From assembly GCA_951394045.1 (NCBI GenBank), contig OX595991.1, positions 2,046,001 to 2,110,000 of the forward strand: a stretch of 64,000 nucleotides of DNA, given 5' to 3'. Positions 39,233 through 48,962 of the stretch are shown piece by piece. Each line of letters opens with the position of its first letter. Position 1 is the stretch's first letter. The DNA comes from Nitzschia sp. DOCU1. Taxonomy: Eukaryota > Bacillariophyta > Bacillariophyceae > Bacillariales > Bacillariaceae. The notes under the pieces are model-generated. The model made no database searches and had not been told where the DNA came from. It saw only the letters and a list, made by a program, of their open reading frames with translations. The position numbers and the translations under genes were made by a program.

Positions 39233-42200
39233 CCTAATGTCGCTTCATCTGGCCTCTACTGTATTATAGGTAAGGGGACAGATGTTTGCAAAGGATTGGC
39301 GGAAGGAATTGAGACAAGGACTTTATTTCCTGTTGATGAGGGCTGTCGATATGAGTCCTATGGTGTCATCGACGGAGGTTGGGAGACGATGAGGATGGCT
39401 TGGTCACGACTACGCCACAGATTCTCACTCCGGCGGGCAACAGAGCCGCATTTGGATGAGGGTCTGCATCCTCCCGAGCAGGTGATAGTTGGGTACCCTC
39501 GCATTCCAGTGAATACTCTATCCAACTATCCTGTTGATATATTGGTGGTGGAACGAAGTCACATGCAACGACCGCCATCCTTGGATTTTCAGGACCATGT
39601 TCGGTCGGAAGTTGAATTCACCCCTAGAAATTTGCAACCCAAACTCATCATTGAGAGTTGGGTAGGTGGAGCCTCCACATGGGCTCATGGGCCATGCAGC
39701 AAGCTGCAAGTCACTCTGTGGGAGAAGCTGGGTTACACCACCCGATCACATTTCATCAACAGCACCGAGGTGGGAGGCGCCATCAACCAACGAAGAACTT
39801 TAGTGGTACGCTATCCACAAAATTCCATTGCGAACTGGAAATGGCCAGTGTCTGATCCTCCTACTACCCGGCCAAGGCCCATGTCCAATCTTTTAACACC
39901 AGCTGGCTTGATACCCCGTCGCAATTACATCAAGACAGGACACCGATGCCTAGCAGGTCGAAAAATCTTGACGGTAGAAGATCCCATGCCAGACATCTGT
40001 GGAAGTTTCCTCTCGACGGAGCAAGGGATTCGACGCTTGGCAGTGGATGAACTAGGGCGAGGGCTGGGGCTTCCCAAAGAAAGTGCGGCAAAAGCTACCC
40101 CAAAAGTAGTTGACCGGACTACATGTGTATTTGTGTGGGAGTATCTGAGTCAACTTCTCTACTCAGGTCACTCCCCGACACCGACACCAACACCAACATC
40201 GGGACCAACGGGTGAATATGTGGCCCCAACAAGAAACAAAAAGGAGGAAGACCGGCATAACAATACGGAGTTCTACTGGCAACTGCCAGACCTCTCAGTG
40301 GGTAGTCGTTTTTATCGGGAACGTGTGGAAAATTTACGCAAAGCTGCCACTACCTTCAATGATCCCCAGCGAGTGTTCGAAGAAGGACTTAAGATCCTTG
40401 ACACTCACAGAAACAACTATGACTCAGAAGGGCCCAACCTGCGAGAGGTTCAAGTTATTTGGTGGGAATTTCCCCCGGAACACTGGGAGGCTCTGCGAGA
40501 AGGAAGTTTCATGAATTTCTTGAAGGAACCGCCCATTGGCATTGTACCCAACGCTCCGATGGACCAAGACCAACTCCAAGTGGCTGCTGAATTTGTGGAT
40601 GAGCTGAAGGATTTGAAGATTATCGGGCCCATAAAAGGGGACCGAGAGATTCTATCAAATGCTCCAATGTTTGCTGTGCCCAAAGCGGGTCAACCAGGCC
40701 AATGGCGCATCATCGCAAACATGCTTGCTAGCGGGCAAAACGAGTGCATTGGTGCTGATCCTGTGGTTCTACCTCGGGTGGGAAACATTGTGGATGAAAT
40801 GTATGAGGGAGGCTACTCAGCCGTTGCGGATGCATCAAAATTCTTCTGGAATTTCAAGACCCACCCGGAAGATCAACCGTATCTGGGAGTTCTACATCCA
40901 ATCACGCAAGAGATATTGACATATCTAGGACTGCCGATGGGGTCGGCAAATTCACCCCCACTGGCGGGACGGTATGGCCTTGCATTTGTGAGATTGCTCC
41001 GGGCTGTTTGCCCTTTGTTCCAAGGCGATCCCATGCCAAATTGTTGGTGGACGGGTTTTGGCTCCAATAAATTTGAACCAAGAAAAGGCTACGGCCTTAT
41101 CTACCAACGTGCAGGGAAACCTGTGGTAAAAATCTGGGTATTCGTGGACGACTTTCTGATTCACGGACCTGACCTTGAGTCGACAACAGAAGCATTGCGA
41201 GCCTTTTTGGATGCAGCCCTACGGTGCGGAATGCTGTGTCATCCCAAAAAGTTGGTTACTCCTCGACAACGGGTTCGGTATTGCGGCATGATTCTTGACA
41301 CTGTTGGTACTCCCACCGTCATTGTACCAACTACGAAACGGGAACGTGCTGTGGCCATGGTGGACCACATCTTATCCTCACCAGTTGAGACGGAATTTTC
41401 AAGGTTGAGCCTTTCAGTAGTGGCAGGTACACTTCAGTCCATGGTTGAAGCCACCCCACGACGCATGGGACAAACACAGCTTCCTCATCTTCACAAAGCC
41501 GTGCAACCAGAGGGAGCCGAATGGGGACAGGGCCTTGCGCCCTATTGCACAAAGACCACTCTCAACTCAGATACCAGAGAGGAGCTATGTTGGTGGCGAC
41601 AATTTCTGGAAGGCACCAATGGTCGCAGTGTACGAGGGTCCCGGTCTGCTACGTTGATACCTACCTTCGGAGACGGCAGTGGAACTGGAACGGGAGGAAC
41701 AGTTTGGCTTCCCCAACAGCCTCTAAAGATGTGGAAGGGATCATGGACAGTACTAGTCTACAAATTCTCCTCTAATTTCAAGGAACTTGCAACGCTCAAG
41801 CTGACTATGGAGCAGCTAGTGGGTGAGCCACGCAAGGAAGTGGAAGGAACCACTGTGTTTTATTTCACAGATAACTCCACCACGTATTATATCATGGCAA
41901 ATGGGGCATCAAAATACCCCCGACTTCACAGCCTGGCACGGGATATTAAGGACTTGGAAATGAGTTTGGGTATTTTCCTCAACGTGGTTCATGTCCCTGG
42001 GCTGGTCATGATTAACCAAGGAACGGATGGGCTAAGCCGGGGCATATGGATGACTCAGCTCAATGCCCCGATCCTTACACAAGAAACCATTACTCGGGCG
42101 GTCTTTGACCCAGTCAGTCTTTCGTTAGACTTCATGGGACAGATCATCTCTCAGTTTATTGGGAATGTCACTTGGGACTACCGACGTTGGGATTTATTTT

Positions 42201-42595
42201 GGGATTTCAATGCCTGCGTGAATCGGTTGACAGTCTGGTGCCCTCCGCCAGAAATCGCACGACAACTTTTCTATTTTGTACTTGAAACCTGGTGCGAAAA
42301 ACCATTAACAACGGGTGCCGTTTTCTTCGTGCCAAGAACCTTGATGTCGGCTTGGCGGGGGATTTCTCGACATCTCCGAGAAGTTCACACCATCTACCCC
42401 CATCGAACCTACTTGAATCCAAGCCCTATCCTTCCAATCCCGATTGTTGTTATGTATCTTGCTCCTCACCAACGTACTCTTCCCATTGACACTAGGATGG
42501 ACCGCGCTCCCATTCCCCCCCACGCCAAGTGGCATCGGGAACAAGCGGCACTTATGCGCGGGGTGCTGCCGAGACATCTCAACCCGACGGACTAA
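39233..42595 (+). CDS. DIRS-element reverse transcriptase and RNase H
   Basis: Open frame of 1,120 codons between stops; the first ATG lies well inside, so the start is unclear (upstream splice, non-ATG or internal initiation). After an unrecognised ~380-residue N-terminal part the RT runs from about NAPMFAVPKAGQPGQWRII through AVADASKFFWNF (motif A) and the active site IWVFVDDFLIHG (near 41140). RNase H follows: TFGDGSGTGTGG, SSNFKELATLKL, FYFTDNSTTYY and a final GTDGLSRG. RT sequence, domain order and the missing integrase are DIRS-like. The last ~150 bp overlap the recombinase ORF in the +1 frame. Confidence 0.9.
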   Translation, partial: PNVASSGLYCIIGKGTDVCKGLAEGIETRTLFPVDEGCRYESYGVIDGGWETMRMAWSRLRHRFSLRRATEPHLDEGLHPPEQVIVGYPRIPVNTLSNYPVDILVVERSHMQRPPSLDFQDHVRSEVEFTPRNLQPKLIIESWVGGASTWAHGPCSKLQVTLWEKLGYTTRSHFINSTEVGGAINQRRTLVVRYPQNSIANWKWPVSDPPTTRPRPMSNLLTPAGLIPRRNYIKTGHRCLAGRKILTVEDPMPDICGSFLSTEQGIRRLAVDELGRGLGLPKESAAKATPKVVDRTTCVFVWEYLSQLLYSGHSPTPTPTPTSGPTGEYVAPTRNKKEEDRHNNTEFYWQLPDLSVGSRFYRERVENLRKAATTFNDPQRVFEEGLKILDTHRNNYDSEGPNLREVQVIWWEFPPEHWEALREGSFMNFLKEPPIGIVPNAPMDQDQLQVAAEFVDELKDLKIIGPIKGDREILSNAPMFAVPKAGQPGQWRIIANMLASGQNECIGADPVVLPRVGNIVDEMYEGGYSAVADASKFFWNFKTHPEDQPYLGVLHPITQEILTYLGLPMGSANSPPLAGRYGLAFVRLLRAVCPLFQGDPMPNCWWTGFGSNKFEPRKGYGLIYQRAGKPVVKIWVFVDDFLIHGPDLESTTEALRAFLDAALRCGMLCHPKKLVTPRQRVRYCGMILDTVGTPTVIVPTTKRERAVAMVDHILSSPVETEFSRLSLSVVAGTLQSMVEATPRRMGQTQLPHLHKAVQPEGAEWGQGLAPYCTKTTLNSDTREELCWWRQFLEGTNGRSVRGSRSATLIPTFGDGSGTGTGGTVWLPQQPLKMWKGSWTVLVYKFSSNFKELATLKLTMEQLVGEPRKEVEGTTVFYFTDNSTTYYIMANGASKYPRLHSLARDIKDLEMSLGIFLNVVHVPGLVMINQGTDGLSRGIWMTQLNAPILTQETITRAVFDPVSLSLDFMGQIISQFIGNVTWDYRRWDLFWDFNACVNRLTVWCPPPEIARQLFYFVLETWCEKPLTTGAVFFVPRTLMSAWRGISRHLREVHTIYPHRTYLNPSPILPIPIVVMYLAPHQRTLPIDTRMDRAPIPPHAKWHREQAALMRGVLPRHLNPTD

Positions 42596-44045
42596 AGTCT
42601 TTCGCTGCCGTTTTGCGGATACTGGGTTCAGCATGGAGGATGGTACGGAGCTCGGCCCGTGCAGGACTCTCTATCATGGAGAATGCATCACTATTGGAGC
42701 CCCATTTACCACACGCAGAGCTCATGGGAAAGGTCTAAGTTTCCCCCCAATTCAGCACCTCCCAAATTTTGTCTGCGAAGCCTGCACGGTTCGGGCAGTG
42801 CTTGGTCGAGAGCTTTGCTACCCAACAGACCTCCATTTGATGCGTTTGGAGCGGGCCAGTCTTCTGGACCGCATCTGGTACTTAGCCGAGAACAGCCACA
42901 AGAATTATCAAACCAAAATTTCCCACATCAAGCGCTTTCAAAATGCTTACGATTTGGATGGCAAGATCCTAGCACCGACTCCTATGGCACGGCCTTCTCA
43001 TGGGCCAGAGATCCCCCTGATGTGGTGCCAAGAATCTTACAGTCTCCGCCCCTCTACCAAACGCAGAGAGACTGAAGCTGACATGACTGTTTCTTTCGGG
43101 ACGGTGCAACAATTGCGATCGGCTGCCTCGCAGTACATGTTGTGGGATTTGATGATGTCTCGACCAGGCGAGGCAGTGTTGACCCCACAACGGAAACTTC
43201 TTGTTCAAGCCTGCCGACCCACTGACAGCGTAGCATACACACTGCATGCTGCTGGTATGAGTTCTCGCCTGGGCACTCACACAACCCCATCAATGCCACT
43301 ACTCGATCGACACGTGCGATGGCTTGATGCGGATTTGAATCGCAGATATCAAGAGGCGACTTCGGGACGACAACGATGCGAGTTAGCTCGAGCAGGCCTG
43401 CTCAACATGTTCCTTTGGTTGGGCTGGCTTCGCTCTTCGGAGGCCCGTGAATTGCGATGGTGTGATGTGAGTGTTACCGAACCACAAGATTTTGCCAGCA
43501 AGGACCTCCCTGTTAATGTGGGCTGCATTGGACTCAGGCTGGGACCAGAGACAAAATCAGACAGAACACGTGCCATTGATGTGGTAATCGCATATCGCAC
43601 CATTTCTGGCCTCTGTCCCGGCAGGTGGTTCCATCGCCTACGACGTGACTGTGGACTCTATGGAGGATGGAACAATTCCACGATATTGATCTTTTCACAC
43701 AGAGATGGTGTGGTATGGACTTCACACTATTTTCGACAGGGCTATTTATATCCAGCATTGACCGCCCAACGTGGTGTCAGTGATGCATATTTGACCCCGT
43801 TCACCAACGATGTGGGCAACCAATTACAGGACAAGTTCTGGTCCCTGCATTGTTATCGACGCGGAGCCAGATCTCACGTCACAAAAGGAGGCCACTTCGG
43901 CCTCTATCGCTTCCGCCGGGCTTCCAAGGATCAAGTATATGAACATGGGCGTTGGCGCCTTCGCCGCAGCAGCGAGGCAATCGACAAGCAATATGATGAA
44001 TGGACCTTGCGCCAACGCCTGGAGCTTACTCTATATTGCCACTGA
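42444..44045 (+). CDS. DIRS-element tyrosine recombinase with PHD/RING-like zinc cluster
   Basis: 533-codon frame. The catalytic set of tyrosine recombinases is complete: Arg in LRSSEARELRW, Lys in GPETKSDRTR, HxxR in LHCYRRGARSH, His/Trp in YEHGRWRLRR, and the nucleophile Tyr in IDKQYDEW. The first ~115 codons hold a Cys/His cluster, CAGCC...C...YHGEC...CEAC, spaced like a PHD or RING finger. There is no ATG before that cluster; the first ATG comes after its first cysteines. The frame is +1 to the RT frame in the overlap 42444-42595, so the enzyme is probably made as an RT fusion by frameshifting, or from a spliced message. It would cut and join the circular DNA form for integration. Confidence 0.88.
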   Translation: MLLCILLLTNVLFPLTLGWTALPFPPTPSGIGNKRHLCAGCCRDISTRRTKVFRCRFADTGFSMEDGTELGPCRTLYHGECITIGAPFTTRRAHGKGLSFPPIQHLPNFVCEACTVRAVLGRELCYPTDLHLMRLERASLLDRIWYLAENSHKNYQTKISHIKRFQNAYDLDGKILAPTPMARPSHGPEIPLMWCQESYSLRPSTKRRETEADMTVSFGTVQQLRSAASQYMLWDLMMSRPGEAVLTPQRKLLVQACRPTDSVAYTLHAAGMSSRLGTHTTPSMPLLDRHVRWLDADLNRRYQEATSGRQRCELARAGLLNMFLWLGWLRSSEARELRWCDVSVTEPQDFASKDLPVNVGCIGLRLGPETKSDRTRAIDVVIAYRTISGLCPGRWFHRLRRDCGLYGGWNNSTILIFSHRDGVVWTSHYFRQGYLYPALTAQRGVSDAYLTPFTNDVGNQLQDKFWSLHCYRRGARSHVTKGGHFGLYRFRRASKDQVYEHGRWRLRRSSEAIDKQYDEWTLRQRLELTLYCH

Positions 44046-44179
44046 TCTTCTGACCTCTCGCCTTTCTCTCCTCCTGTTTCTTTTCTTCTTTTTCTCGCCA
44101 TGAAGTGGCGGCCAGGGGGGAGGACTCTTTTACTTTTCGGATGATTTGTTTGGTCTAGGATGAAGAAAGGATGCTAGGG

Positions 44180-44364
44180 GGGAAGGAATGCAAGCCGGAC
44201 AACAAGAATTGGAATCCGGCTCGCGGGTCGGCAAAGACTACAGAAGGAAGGAGATCTACTACTCCATACCTCCTAGTCGAGCCAACCATCCGAACCTTGG
44301 GCTGCGTGGGGCAGGGCCCCACTAGACCACCAATCAACACGACTAGTTTGGAGTCTCTCTAACC
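44180..44364 (+). repeat. Split direct repeat B1
   Basis: 185 bp, starts GGGAAGGAATGC and ends TCTCTCTAACC, joined directly to A2 with one shared C. It matches B2 (44699-44885) with a few substitutions and lacks two bases (GA) present in B2. Confidence 0.9.
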
Positions 44365-44663
44365 TGGCCGCTAACCTATATTATTGGCGGGTTTTGGGGC
44401 GAAGAAATTGAGGGGCAGATTCGAACTGAAACCAATGCACATGGATTAATGTGTTGGAAATAAATGGAAATACCAATGCACATGGATTAATGCGTTGGAA
44501 ATAAATGGAAATAATTGAAAGCGAGGCGTTGAGTCGGTTGCAACCAGTCTCAACGGAAGGAAAAGCGATGCCAAGCGATGCCGAAACGAATCAGGCAAGC
44601 CAAGAAAGCATCACTTTTCCCGGAAAAGCAGCGTCCAAAAGACCCTGTTTTTGTCAGTAGATC
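44364..44663 (+). repeat. Split direct repeat A2
   Basis: 300 bp, matches A1 at a constant offset of 8,232 bp with one mismatch. Directly follows B1. Confidence 0.92.
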
Positions 44664-44698
44664 ATAACAACTTTTAAAACACCCACCCACCCGCCCTT

Positions 44699-44885
44699 GG
44701 GAAGGAATGCGAGCCGGACGACAAGAATTGGAATCCGGCTTGCGGGTCGGCAAAGACTACAGAAGGAAGGAGATCTACTACTCCATACCTCCTAGTCGAG
44801 CCAACCATCCGAACCTTGGGCTGCGTGGGGCAGGGCCCCACTAGAGACCACCAATCAACACGACTAGTTTGGAGTCTCTCTAACC
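44699..44885 (+). repeat. Split direct repeat B2 (right end)
   Basis: 187 bp copy of B1 ending TCTCTCTAACC at 44885, followed by host-type sequence ATATTGTC. This marks the right end of the element. Confidence 0.9.
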
Positions 44886-45423
44886 ATATTGTCATGCGCG
44901 TGCAGAATCTCAAAGCTTATGCACGGAATACCTGTACGTGGTTAGAATGCGCCAGCAACAAATCCGAACCACGTAACGAAGTTATCTTCCTCATAAGTAA
45001 AAGTAATGATACGGATTTTTTTCGGATGCCCAATATGTAAATGTCAAGAAGCGGTATTAACATGCGCGTGTGCACTTGCAGGGACGAAAGCGTCCCCCCT
45101 ATTTCGCACTGTGGATCATACTATCCAGCCATGTTACAGGCATACCTATGGAGTGTCATATTGAACCATTCAAAAAAATGAGGGGGGGGGGGGGGGGATG
45201 ATAGAGAGTTGGAGCCAATCTCGATCGGATGTCAAGAGGCGCGATGAGATGAGAACCGTTGCTACAGTGGTGAGTGTGGGCGCGAAGTCCGTTTATATCT
45301 ATGATTGCTTTTGTGCATCATTACAAGCACCCGTCTTTAGTCTCGCACTTGGAGCAAAATCGTCGGTGAAGGACAATACGACTGCATGTAATTTGGGAGC
45401 ATTAAACGGAGCCTACCCACAGT
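44886..45423. other. Gap with G16 run
   Basis: 538 bp between the DIRS-type element and the CPBP gene. It contains a run of 16 G (45182-45197), whose length may be unreliable. No gene is seen. Confidence 0.6.
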
Positions 45424-46740
45424 ATGAAATCAACACGAGTTTGCATCGGCGTTCTCGCATATTGCGTCTTCGACGCCATTGACGTTGCGGCCTTCTCGAG
45501 TATCGCGCCGACCAGTATACTCCGTTGTCCTTCAGCTTCTCAGCGATCGAGTGACTTTATCCGGTCGTCTACTGTTGTCACTGTCAGGCATTCTGCTTTG
45601 ACAGGGGAGGATTACTCTGACGAGTCTGTAAAACGACCGTCCTATTTTCGAAGAAAATGGTCCGACTTCCTGTACGGCGCGGACTATGTCCACAGCCGGT
45701 ATCTTGCACTGTTCTGGGAGTACAACTTTCGACGGACGATGCCTTGGCTCTTGCCATTTGCAATTGTACTCGCTGGGAGTCAGGTCGTCGCACCGGATAT
45801 TGGATTTTTGGTGTTTGGATTTCTCAAGTATCTGTTTATGGCCATTTTCGTGGCTGCCAGTGCCCTGGGCAGCTTGCTTCAGCTGCCGTTTGATGTGCTT
45901 CGCGGGCTTGTTGCTTTGATGCCGGCAATCGTCATTCCCCTTTTGGATCGACTCCCGAGTAAATTATCCATTGCTCTGGTGAAGTTTCTGCTGGAACTGC
46001 ACAGTGCCTTGAATGTTTTGTTACAATCGACCTTCTTGACGGGAATCACGGTGATGTTGTGGCGGCCGATGATTGAAGAAATCCAATATCGATACTTGCT
46101 CAATTATATCTTGAGCGGTGGACGTCGTCGTAGACCTTCCAATGTAAATGGTGATTCAGACGACGGCTCTCAATCCAAGGTGGAATTCATCCCATTAAAT
46201 GACACCATCGCCAACCAAAAACTCAAAATGGAAGCGACATCAAATACGGATTCTGATTCGAGTGGGGCCAAGCCATCAGTGTCGCCCTCAGCACCAGCGT
46301 CAAAGATTCTCCTTCTGAGTAGCATTGCTTTCGCCATTACGCGGCTCGGGTGGTTGTGCGCTCAACCAGAAGATACGGTCAGCCTGCCGTTTTTGTTTTT
46401 GCAGGCGGCCACATCCCCCTATAGTTGGACTGTGGCCTTTATGCAGAGCGCCATGGCTCATTTTTCCAGCCATGTCCTTTCAGAACTTTCCCCGTTTCTT
46501 GAGAGGAGTCTGATGTTACTAGCCATACAACAGGCGCTATCGACATTCTTTGTAACATGGTACGTCTTTGTACCTTTGTACCAAGAGAGGGGCATTGCAG
46601 CATCGATCGGGGGACACATGACTTGGACGTTTGGAAAAATGACTTGGCCTATACGACTATTGTTTAGAGTCATTCCAAAGTTTTGGGTAGATATTGACCT
46701 GGAAGGGCCAAAACGGGCTTTTCTCGAGAGGAAGCGCTAG
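45424..46740 (+). CDS. CPBP/CAAX-protease-like membrane protein, plastid-type presequence
   Basis: Single-exon, 438 residues. The N-terminus is a signal peptide ending DVAA-FSSIAP, the ASAF-like site, so import into the plastid is likely. Several membrane helices follow. The hallmark is WRPMIEEIQYRYLLNYIL, the EExxxR motif of CPBP (ABI/CAAX protease-like) membrane proteins. A charged loop (about 225-290) separates two helix groups. A later SIGGHMTWTFGK segment could supply the His. Plant plastid relatives exist; substrate unknown. The stop lies about 170 bp from the convergent SRP54. Confidence 0.75.
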   Translation: MKSTRVCIGVLAYCVFDAIDVAAFSSIAPTSILRCPSASQRSSDFIRSSTVVTVRHSALTGEDYSDESVKRPSYFRRKWSDFLYGADYVHSRYLALFWEYNFRRTMPWLLPFAIVLAGSQVVAPDIGFLVFGFLKYLFMAIFVAASALGSLLQLPFDVLRGLVALMPAIVIPLLDRLPSKLSIALVKFLLELHSALNVLLQSTFLTGITVMLWRPMIEEIQYRYLLNYILSGGRRRRPSNVNGDSDDGSQSKVEFIPLNDTIANQKLKMEATSNTDSDSSGAKPSVSPSAPASKILLLSSIAFAITRLGWLCAQPEDTVSLPFLFLQAATSPYSWTVAFMQSAMAHFSSHVLSELSPFLERSLMLLAIQQALSTFFVTWYVFVPLYQERGIAASIGGHMTWTFGKMTWPIRLLFRVIPKFWVDIDLEGPKRAFLERKR

Positions 46741-46908
46741 GTTCTGTGACGAATCATATTATTAATAAAAGTTAAGACTAGCAAATAGTTTTCGGCCTGG
46801 GGAAACTCGGTAATGCATTTGGGCAATCGTAGAAAGCGATAATATGACGGGTCGTCATAATATCGTCCTACATTGTGCTTCTTTCGAGACTTCCTTGCTC
46901 CAATATAC

Positions 46909-48645
46909 TTATCTGCGTCCAGCGGGTGGGGGGAAGCCTGGCATACCAGGCATTCCACCCATACCTCCCATGGATTGCGCCATCTTCATAAGCGACTCCA
47001 TATCCATCCCGGCTGGCATACCTGGCATGCCTCCGCCACCCATTCCAGGCATACCTCCCATACCGGGCATTCCTCCCATGAGAGCCTCCATACCACCTGC
47101 GCCACCAGGCGCTCCACCCTTTGCCATTTGTTGCATCATGTTCTGCACAGCTTCTCGGCCACCCATTTGCTGCAACAAGCGGGGGTCCATCTGGTTCAGG
47201 CGCTGTTGAATGAGCTGTGGGTTCTTGCGCAATTGAGCTGCCATCTGCTGTTGCTTGGCCTGTGCGCCCTTGCCCACCAAGCCGGACTTGCCCATTTTGC
47301 TAACCATGCCCTCGAATTGCTTGTGCACCTGCAAAAGCATCTGGACTTCCTTGGGATGGGTACCACTTCCTGCCGCAATTCGTTGAATACGCGATTTTAC
47401 GTGATCGGCTGTCTTGTCAGAGAAATCGACCTTGCCATCCAACTCTGCGGCGGTCATACTGTCCATCATGTACAAGAATTTCTTGAGACGATTGCTCGCA
47501 TCCTGGTCGCCATCCTTTGGGATCAAGTAATCTGGCATTCCTGGGATCATACCCATCATCTTGTTCAAAGGACCCATGTTCATGACACGTTGGAACTGAC
47601 TGTACATATCCCGCAAAGTGAATTGTCCCTTGGACATTTTCTCCATCAGCTCTTCCTGAGATTTGGGGTCGCCCGCCGACTTCATCGCCTCCATCAAACC
47701 ACGGACATCTCCAAAGCCAAGCAACTTGGAAACAAAGGATTCCGCATTAAAAGGATCCAAGTCATCAAAGTGTTCTCCAGAGCCCAGAAAGATGATTGGA
47801 GATTCGGTAGCGGCAACAGCCGACAGCGCACCTCCTCCTTTGGCATGTCCATCGAGTTTGGTAATTACCACACTACCTACATCGACGGCATTCGAGAAGG
47901 CTTGCGCTTGCTCAAAGACCGCCTGTCCTTGTGTAGCATCCATAACTAGAATTGTATTGTCCGGCTGGACAGCAGCCGCAATTTCTTGCATCTCTTCCAA
48001 GAGACCTGCTTCCTGACGGTGACGGCCTGACGTATCCACAATAATGATTTCGTAGCCTTCCTTGACAAACTGATCGACACCTTCCTCGGCGATAGCGACT
48101 GGATCTGCCTGCGTGTAGCTTCCATAAAAAGGAACCCGCAATTTGGTGGCATTTTGCTTCAACTGATCAAACGCACCGGCACGGAACGTATCGGCACAAA
48201 CCATGGCAGTCCTCCAACCACGACGTTGATAGTAGTTGGCGAATTTCGCAATGGTAGTTGTCTTTCCAGCTCCTTGTAGACCCACGAAAAGCACCACATT
48301 GGGCTTGCCTCGTTTCATGGTGTAAGCCTTGCGAGCTGGCTGCAAGAGCTGCACCAGTTCTTCCACCACGGCCTTTTGCACAAGTTTGCTCACGTTGTTG
48401 CCCCGCGCCACTTTTTCGTCGCCATCCTCGCCCGCTTCGCTGTCATCAATCAAGTTTTCTACCTTGTTTTTGACATTCTCCCGCAAAGTCATGACAAGCT
48501 TGACATTCACATCGGACTCGATCAAGGCGCGGGTGATTTCCGACAAGAGCTGATTCAGCAGCTGCTGCGTAACATTGCCGCCCGCACTGGCGTGAAACTT
48601 GCGCAAGGAGTCGCGGAGTTTGCCGCCTAATTCCGCTAACACCAT
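46909..48645 (-). CDS. SRP54: Signal recognition particle 54 kDa subunit
   Basis: Single-exon, 578 residues. N domain (1-100), then a GTPase G domain with GLQGAGKTTTIAKFA (P-loop), DTFRAGAFDQL, DTSGRHRQE and ITKLDGHAKGGG. The Met-rich M domain binds 7S RNA and signal sequences (MMGMIPGMPDYL, SRIQRIAAGSGT). The C-terminal ~90 residues are an unusually long Gly/Met/Pro tract (GGMPGMGGMPGMGGGG and so on). The cytosolic-type sequence and absence of a presequence point to the eukaryotic SRP, not the plastid one. The tail is longer than in most species but of typical composition. Confidence 0.95.
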   Translation of the reverse strand: MVLAELGGKLRDSLRKFHASAGGNVTQQLLNQLLSEITRALIESDVNVKLVMTLRENVKNKVENLIDDSEAGEDGDEKVARGNNVSKLVQKAVVEELVQLLQPARKAYTMKRGKPNVVLFVGLQGAGKTTTIAKFANYYQRRGWRTAMVCADTFRAGAFDQLKQNATKLRVPFYGSYTQADPVAIAEEGVDQFVKEGYEIIIVDTSGRHRQEAGLLEEMQEIAAAVQPDNTILVMDATQGQAVFEQAQAFSNAVDVGSVVITKLDGHAKGGGALSAVAATESPIIFLGSGEHFDDLDPFNAESFVSKLLGFGDVRGLMEAMKSAGDPKSQEELMEKMSKGQFTLRDMYSQFQRVMNMGPLNKMMGMIPGMPDYLIPKDGDQDASNRLKKFLYMMDSMTAAELDGKVDFSDKTADHVKSRIQRIAAGSGTHPKEVQMLLQVHKQFEGMVSKMGKSGLVGKGAQAKQQQMAAQLRKNPQLIQQRLNQMDPRLLQQMGGREAVQNMMQQMAKGGAPGGAGGMEALMGGMPGMGGMPGMGGGGMPGMPAGMDMESLMKMAQSMGGMGGMPGMPGFPPPAGRR

Positions 48646-48962
48646 GCTTTCTAGTCTTTGCCTCTATTACAAGAGAGTATTTCCTTTGTAATTAGAATCA
48701 CAGTGGTGATCTCTCCTCCAAGACAGAGCAAACTACAACTACTTGTTTTGATGGCCAGCACCACCGTTGAAGTTGACCATGGTCGTTTGTGGACCATGGG
48801 ATGGAGGGGCAGACGATCCCCTTTTCAATCGATTCCAATCGAAGAAATCAATCATTTTCAGTCGGTTTGGTCGTTCCAGGTCTGTATGCTTTACGAGATA
48901 ATAGTAGTAAATAAACTGTAGCGATTTTCTCCTATCCTCCATTTTCCATCATCACAACCAGC
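48646..48962. other. Shared promoter region
   Basis: 317 bp between SRP54 (minus) and the small two-exon gene (plus). No repeats or coding were recognised. Confidence 0.5.

Larger units (their letters stand above)
36132..44885 (+). mobile_element. DIRS-order (tyrosine recombinase) retrotransposon with split direct repeats
   Basis: 8,754 bp. Terminal structure: A1 (36132-36431), three coding regions, B1 (44180-44364), A2 (44364-44663), a 35-bp spacer, B2 (44699-44885). A1 and A2 differ at one base in 300; B1 and B2 differ at a few sites and a 2-bp indel. This A-ORFs-B-A-B layout is that of PAT-, Ngaro- and TOC-type elements. There are no LTR ends and no target duplication, as expected for recombinase-mediated insertion. 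It encodes a Gag-like ORF, RT plus RNase H, and a tyrosine recombinase with all catalytic residues. No DDE integrase, protease or DAM-type methyltransferase was seen. Confidence 0.9.

Noticed and set aside
36132..44663. A1 and A2 as LTRs of an LTR retrotransposon
   Set aside because: No TG...CA ends, no target duplication, no integrase, the B-A-B arrangement on the right, and a tyrosine recombinase is present.
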